Shown here in pieces: positions 62,651-64,000 of a DNA stretch of 64,000 bases. The translations under genes were made by a program, and so were the position numbers. The stretch comes from Deinococcales bacterium (GTDB taxonomy: Bacteria; Deinococcota; Deinococci; Deinococcales; JAAFIG01), in assembly GCA_013298595.1 (NCBI GenBank), contig JAAFIG010000004.1, positions 62,001-126,000 on the forward strand, given 5' to 3'. Below the pieces are notes generated by a model that did no database searches, was not told the origin of the DNA, and was given only the letters and a program-made list of their open reading frames with translations. The number at the start of each line of letters is the position of its first letter. The stretch's first letter is position 1.

Positions 62651-64000
62651 ATGAGTAAGATGACCTCGGGTTGGCTGAATGTGATGGGGCTGTTGATTGT
62701 CGGCAGTGCGCTCTCATTGGCAGGCTGCGAAGCGCAAACACCAATATCCACGCCAACGCCAGTGCCTGACGTGCAAAGCTTCACAAGACAAGATGTAAAA
62801 AGCGTGGATTTTAGTTCTGGGGCAAATTATTTTTCCATCAAGGCGGCTTCTTCAGGCTCGGGGGGTGAAGTTGAGTTACGCCTTGATCGTGCCAATGGTC
62901 CAGTGATCGGTCGCGCTTATTTTCACCATACAGGCAGTCAAACGTATTTCTTGGACTACGAAGCAAAACTCAATCAAGTCGTCACTGGACAACACGATGT
63001 CTATATGAATTTTCAGGACTATTCTGCACCAACGGCTGGTGGAATTCTAAAGATAGGTGACTTTAAGTTTTTAATGACCAATACGAATTCGGCGACTGGT
63101 TCTTCAGGAAACACAGGAGACGCTAGCTTGCATGTTTATGATCCTGTGCCAGAACTAGATCCATCACCGTACTATGAAATCCGTGTTCAGGAAAAAAGCA
63201 AGCTCAACTCGGCTAGCCTCAGTGCGGTCACAAATTGGCAAACCCCTTTCGCGTGGTTCACCGAATGTGTACAAAAAAGCGCACCTGACACCTTTACCGA
63301 TAAGTCATATTACGGTTCTATTGCTGGATGGAGTCACACATTCACCAATTTTGAATTGACTTCTGGCACAACCATTGTTGTAAAAATATCCCGCAAAGCA
63401 ACGAATGACTTTAATGCCCCAGCAGGTCCAATCAGCACCGCTGTTGCATATCCAAAACGCCATGTTTTGTCTACAGAAGTGATTAATGGCGACGTGTACG
63501 TGACCATGAACAAACCAGCCCAAGTGAGCATTGATATTGACGGGCAAATGGATACGCGCAATGCGCCAAGGGTGAAACCAGATGGTTTTCTTTCTGCCGG
63601 TGCGTTTCCATTCGCTGGTCGTAAAGAAGGTTCACATGCCGTTTCAATTTTTGCCAATCCATTCATCACTCCACCCAACAAAAACGATCCAGGCGTGTTG
63701 GTGATTAAGGCTGGGCAAAAGATACCAGCCGATTTGAGCACACGCTCTTGGAGTACCCTTTATTTCGAGCCTGGTGTTCACAAAACTTCGGTGGACGAGG
63801 TTACAGATAAAGACGGCAACAAGAACCTCGTCGAACGGCTATGGAAACCTGAGGATCGGATACCATTGATCAGCGGTCGGAGTTACTACATCCCTGGGGA
63901 TGCCATCGTTTACGGAAATTTCAGCGATTACGACAAAACATCTTCCAACGTGAAAATCTACGGGCATGGTCTCATCTCTGGTTCAAAAATTCTTCACTTT
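62651..64000 (+). CDS. Secreted CBM6-like/beta-helix glycosidase, N-terminal part
   Basis: The frame is open from ATG 62651 (AGGAGA upstream) to the window edge, 450 codons, so the gene is incomplete. The signal is LLIVGSALSLAGC, a lipobox, followed by a Thr-Pro linker. Residues about 50-170 resemble a CBM6 domain: VELRLDRANGPVIGRAYF and TGQHDVYMNF. From about 190 a beta-sandwich with SWSTLYFEPGVHKTS, RSYYIPGDAIVYGNFSD and NVKIYGHGLISGS suggests the start of a right-handed beta-helix, as in GH49 dextranases and related enzymes. It is nearly free of CTCGAG, unlike its neighbours, so recent acquisition is likely. It probably degrades or modifies a polysaccharide outside the cell. Confidence 0.7.
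   Translation, partial: MSKMTSGWLNVMGLLIVGSALSLAGCEAQTPISTPTPVPDVQSFTRQDVKSVDFSSGANYFSIKAASSGSGGEVELRLDRANGPVIGRAYFHHTGSQTYFLDYEAKLNQVVTGQHDVYMNFQDYSAPTAGGILKIGDFKFLMTNTNSATGSSGNTGDASLHVYDPVPELDPSPYYEIRVQEKSKLNSASLSAVTNWQTPFAWFTECVQKSAPDTFTDKSYYGSIAGWSHTFTNFELTSGTTIVVKISRKATNDFNAPAGPISTAVAYPKRHVLSTEVINGDVYVTMNKPAQVSIDIDGQMDTRNAPRVKPDGFLSAGAFPFAGRKEGSHAVSIFANPFITPPNKNDPGVLVIKAGQKIPADLSTRSWSTLYFEPGVHKTSVDEVTDKDGNKNLVERLWKPEDRIPLISGRSYYIPGDAIVYGNFSDYDKTSSNVKIYGHGLISGSKILHF

Noticed and set aside
62541-62784. Two minus-strand ORFs upstream of the glycosidase gene
   Set aside because: Their peptides contain the DPRLRGN string of a palindromic repeat, and they lie opposite the glycosidase signal sequence.

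Overview
The window looks like a chromosomal segment of a bacterium of the Deinococcota. The best evidence is the primary sigma factor, whose regions 2 to 4 read like a Deinococcus RpoD and sit behind a long basic N-terminal extension. Many genes also appear leaderless, with a -10-like hexamer 5 to 7 nt before the start codon, a habit known in Deinococcus. Base composition is modest in GC, well below most described Deinococcota, so the lineage is probably unusual. The most striking property is the palindrome CTCGAG: it occurs several times per kb in ordinary genes in all reading frames, against a chance expectation of about one per 4 kb.

Layout. 0.3-4.7 kb: a two-repeat lipoprotein, glycogen synthase glgA and rpoD. 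4.6-24.7 kb: a minus-strand Wzx/Wzy-type surface polysaccharide locus. It carries dTDP-L-rhamnose genes (rfbDCBA), UDP-L-FucNAc genes (fnlABC) with a WbuB-like transferase, a flippase, two O-antigen polymerase/ligase-like proteins, a PglC-like initiating transferase, a membrane CapD-like dehydratase, and a fused nucleotidyltransferase/transglutaminase-like protein. Its AT-rich centre (about 9.4-21.2 kb) is nearly free of CTCGAG and was probably acquired.

24.7-32.7 kb: a candidate SAM riboswitch, metK, a decayed YhcG/DUF1016 remnant, a restriction-modification pair with a NotI-like endonuclease, a small membrane protein, and metH with an in-frame palindromic repeat insertion. 32.7-46.9 kb: exported and housekeeping genes, including a TlpA-type thioredoxin, subtilisin-like lipoprotein, LCP protein, KirBac-like channel, TatD, murQ and ispF. 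47-49.4 kb: rplM-rpsI and folA-thyA.

49.4-52.9 kb: ilvBN preceded by a complete attenuator (Ile/Val-rich leader peptide, antiterminator, terminator). 52.8-62.2 kb: a nitrate assimilation operon (nirA, a nitrate reductase fused to a NarK-type transporter, nrtA, nrtB, nrtD) divergent from hemD, which would serve siroheme synthesis. 62.2-64 kb: a CTCGAG-free stretch with repeats and the start of a large secreted beta-helix/CBM6-like glycosidase that runs off the end.

Themes: nitrate uptake, reduction and siroheme supply are grouped. The methionine/SAM cycle (metK, metH) flanks a SAM-consuming methyltransferase. A dispersed hairpin family with a fixed ACAAG loop and CCCTACG flank occurs in metH, after the LCP gene and between ilvB and ilvN. 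I saw no tRNA, rRNA, CRISPR array, complete insertion sequence or prophage. All counts and alignments here were made by eye.
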